From NCBI RefSeq assembly GCF_024701975.1, contig NZ_JANLNM010000008.1, positions 248,001 through 312,000 on the forward strand: a stretch of DNA of 64,000 bases, in the 5' to 3' direction. The stretch comes from Variovorax sp. ZS18.2.2 (GTDB lineage Bacteria; Pseudomonadota; Gammaproteobacteria; Burkholderiales; Burkholderiaceae_C). The position numbers and the translations under genes are program-made. The notes beneath the pieces were generated by a model. It ran no database searches. It saw only the letters and a program-made list of their open reading frames with translations, and was not told the DNA's origin. Of the stretch, positions 62,194-64,000 are shown piece after piece (the first letter of the stretch is position 1; each line of letters starts with the position of its first letter).

Positions 62194-62988
62194 ATGCTCA
62201 TCGCCCAGATCTCCGATCCGCACGTCCGACCCGCCGGCCAGCTGTACCAGGGCGTGGTCGATTCGAACCGGATGTTCGAAGAGACCATCGCGCACCTGCA
62301 CGCGCTCGACCGGCGGCCTGACCTGGTGCTGCTGACGGGCGACCTGGTCGATGAAGGCCGCCCCGAGGAATACGCGGAAGCCCGGCGCCTGCTGGCAAAG
62401 CTCTCGATTCCTTATCTCGTCATCCCCGGCAACCACGACCATCGCGAGAACTTCCGCTCCGCCTTCGCGGACCACGCCTACCTGCCCGCGACGGGCGCGC
62501 TGCACTACTGCATCGACACGCACCCGGTGCGCATCGTCGCGCTCGACTCCTGCATTCCCGGTCTCCACCACGGCCACGTCGATGCCGACGGCCTGGCATG
62601 GCTGCAGTGCACGCTCGCAGCCGACCGCAGCAAGCCGACGCTGCTGATGCTGCACCACCCGCCTTTCACCAGCGGCATTCCGTACATGGACAGCTACCGG
62701 TACATCGACACCGCACCGCTCGAAGCCATCGTGCGAAGCGTCGGCAACATCGAACTCGTGCTCTGCGGGCATGTGCACCGCACGATGCTCAGGCGCTGGG
62801 CGGGCACGGTCGTCTGTTCATGCCCGAGCAGCACGACCGAGATCGCGCTGCAGCTCGCACCTGATGCGGCGCCCGCGTCCTACCTGGGGCGGCCGGGCTG
62901 CATGCTGCATCTGTGGGACGAGGCAGAGGGCATGGTGAGCCATGTGAGCCACATCGGAAAGCTGGACGGGCCTTATCCGTTTGCGTGA
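62194..62988 (+). CDS. Metallophosphoesterase (CpdA-like cyclic nucleotide phosphodiesterase)
   Basis: 264 residues from ATG 62194. The dimetal motifs are all present: QISDPHV, LLTGDLVDEG, VIPGNHDHRENF, LMLHHPPF and CGHVHR. The order and length match class III cyclic nucleotide phosphodiesterases such as CpdA, though glycerophosphodiester activity cannot be excluded. The AraC gene starts 42 bases later. Confidence 0.9.
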   Translation: MLIAQISDPHVRPAGQLYQGVVDSNRMFEETIAHLHALDRRPDLVLLTGDLVDEGRPEEYAEARRLLAKLSIPYLVIPGNHDHRENFRSAFADHAYLPATGALHYCIDTHPVRIVALDSCIPGLHHGHVDADGLAWLQCTLAADRSKPTLLMLHHPPFTSGIPYMDSYRYIDTAPLEAIVRSVGNIELVLCGHVHRTMLRRWAGTVVCSCPSSTTEIALQLAPDAAPASYLGRPGCMLHLWDEAEGMVSHVSHIGKLDGPYPFA

Positions 62989-63030
62989 CACTGCCGCTCG
63001 CGACTTCACACACACGCACGCACGCACCCC

Positions 63031-63810
63031 ATGCCCCAGGAACGAACCCTCATCTACGCCGGACGCGAGTTCGAGGTGGAGCACGTTCGCTCCCACACGC
63101 ATGGCCATCATGAATGGAGCGCGCCGTACGTCATGGCGTCGCAGCGCATCGTCTTTCCGATCAGCCGCGCGATGCTGGACCTGCGCTTCGGCGCCAACAC
63201 CTGGCTGGTCGATGGGCTGACTGCCATCAGCTTCGGGGACGCGGCGGTCTATCAGTTGCGGCCGGGCGCGCAGGCCATGCGGCGCAGTGTGGTCGTCAGT
63301 CGGCATCAACGGGTCTTGGGGCATTCGGAGCCGGCCTTCTGTTTGCTCTCGCCGAAATCGCTCTATCGCGTTCATGCGGCACAACAGCAGCTTGGATCGG
63401 GCAGCGACGATGCGACTTCCATCGCCTCGCTGGTCAGCGAGTTGCGTTCCGCGCGCAGGCTGATGCCGTTGACAGAGCCCGTCGCCAGCGCCCGGCGACT
63501 GCTCGCGGAAACCGCCGACCGGTACGCGGCACCGTCGCTGCACGAAATCGCCGATGCAGTCTCGCGCTCTCCGTTCCACATGGCACGCAGCTTCAGGAAG
63601 CAGACTGGCCTCAGCCTGCACCAGTACCGCCAGCATCTGCGTCTGGCTGCGGCAATGGAACGCCTCGTCGACGGCGACCGCGATCTCGCCGGCATCGCGC
63701 ACGATCTCGGCTACTGCAGCCAGAGCCACCTGGGCACGGTGTTCAAACAAGAGGTCGGCGTCACGCTGGGCGAGGCCCGCCGCATGCTGCGCCCGGGCGC
63801 ACGAATCTGA
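63031..63810 (+). CDS. AraC-family transcriptional regulator
   Basis: 259 residues. The C-terminal AraC HTH pair: SLHEIADAVSRSPFHMARSF, FRKQTGLSLHQYRQHLRL, then LAGIAHDLGYCSQSHLGTVF and FKQEVGVTLGEARRML. The N-terminal half (about 1-120) is a cupin-like sensor with two His in HVRSHTHGHHEW. Effector unknown. Confidence 0.92.
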   Translation: MPQERTLIYAGREFEVEHVRSHTHGHHEWSAPYVMASQRIVFPISRAMLDLRFGANTWLVDGLTAISFGDAAVYQLRPGAQAMRRSVVVSRHQRVLGHSEPAFCLLSPKSLYRVHAAQQQLGSGSDDATSIASLVSELRSARRLMPLTEPVASARRLLAETADRYAAPSLHEIADAVSRSPFHMARSFRKQTGLSLHQYRQHLRLAAAMERLVDGDRDLAGIAHDLGYCSQSHLGTVFKQEVGVTLGEARRMLRPGARI

Positions 63811-63845
63811 TAGCTTTCGCGCCGGGCCGTCGCGAGACTCGCCCG

Positions 63846-64000
63846 ATGGATCGCAACCTTCCCATCGGCTTTTTCGCCGCACTCGCCGCGGCACTCGTGG
63901 GCAGCGCCTGGCAACTCATCTCGCGCCACGGCGTCACCACCACACTCGGCCCGCTGGACATCGCGCTGCTGCGCTACGGCATACCGGCGCTGTTGCTCTG
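63846..64000 (+). CDS. EamA/DMT-family transporter, N-terminal part
   Basis: The gene runs off the right edge; 51 residues are visible. They begin MDRNLPIGFFAALAAALVGS, then AWQLISRHGVTT and DIALLRYGIPALLL, the first two membrane helices of the drug/metabolite transporter fold, whose EamA halves share a RY/RF motif in the second helix. Substrate unknown. Confidence 0.75.
   Translation, partial: MDRNLPIGFFAALAAALVGSAWQLISRHGVTTTLGPLDIALLRYGIPALLL

Overview
The window is GC-rich, tightly packed bacterial DNA. Gene content and order point to a betaproteobacterium of the family Comamonadaceae, most likely Variovorax or a close relative. The markers used are the algH-ruvX-pyrR-pyrB-pyrC' operon, a complete Pil-Chp chemotaxis cluster (pilG-H-I-J-L), the dusB-fis-purH order, hemL beside a ThiD-like kinase and a rubredoxin, and an rbsBACRKD ribose operon. 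The assignment is inference from gene content; no rRNA gene is present.

Layout. 1-2.6 kb: end of a membrane protein, a divergent HxlR regulator/SnoaL pair enclosed by 15-bp inverted repeats, a secreted Tyr/Pro-rich protein, an M50-like membrane protein that has lost its catalytic residues, and a 25-residue membrane peptide. 2.6-7.3 kb (minus): acyltransferase, noncatalytic dihydroorotase, aspartate carbamoyltransferase, PyrR, RuvX and AlgH, mostly with overlapping start and stop codons. 7.3-8.9 kb: photolyase. 8.9-18.6 kb (minus): type IV pilus chemosensory system, with a 1999-residue PilL/ChpA kinase. 18.7-28.3 kb: rubredoxin, ThiD-like kinase, hemL, purH-fis-dusB, YqaA, GST, a trypsin-like protease and ychF. 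28.4-34.6 kb: ribose transport and catabolism behind a double LacI-type operator. 34.6-44.7 kb: MOSC protein, FAD monooxygenase, dsbC, M61 peptidase, DUF2325 protein, enoyl-CoA hydratase, and an ECF sigma factor/Pro-Ala-rich membrane protein pair divergent from a secreted VWA protein.

44.7-54.3 kb is an accessory island. On the left it abuts a CAU-anticodon tRNA gene and its terminator. On the right it ends at a second copy of that locus which keeps the flank and terminator but has lost the tRNA body. Inside are a LysR/SnoaL/SDR/glyoxalase block, an SDR pseudogene built of three pieces, a TetR regulator with duplicated operators controlling an NADH-dehydrogenase-like flavoprotein and a CrtC-like lipoprotein, a TonB receptor interrupted by an amber codon, a DUF2946 protein, and a fragment of an NHL-repeat gene. 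No integrase is visible.

54.3-64 kb returns to ordinary cargo: ChrA, an SRPBCC protein, a coiled-coil HTH regulator, GNAT, a copper-delivery set (DUF2946-SCO-PCuAC), an acyl-CoA ligase, nitroreductase, a CpdA-like phosphodiesterase, an AraC regulator and the start of an EamA transporter. No gene-free stretch exceeds about 300 bases; the longest (2377-2638, 28303-28562, 59373-59639) hold a small ORF and terminator, a repeat plus operator, and nothing recognised, respectively.
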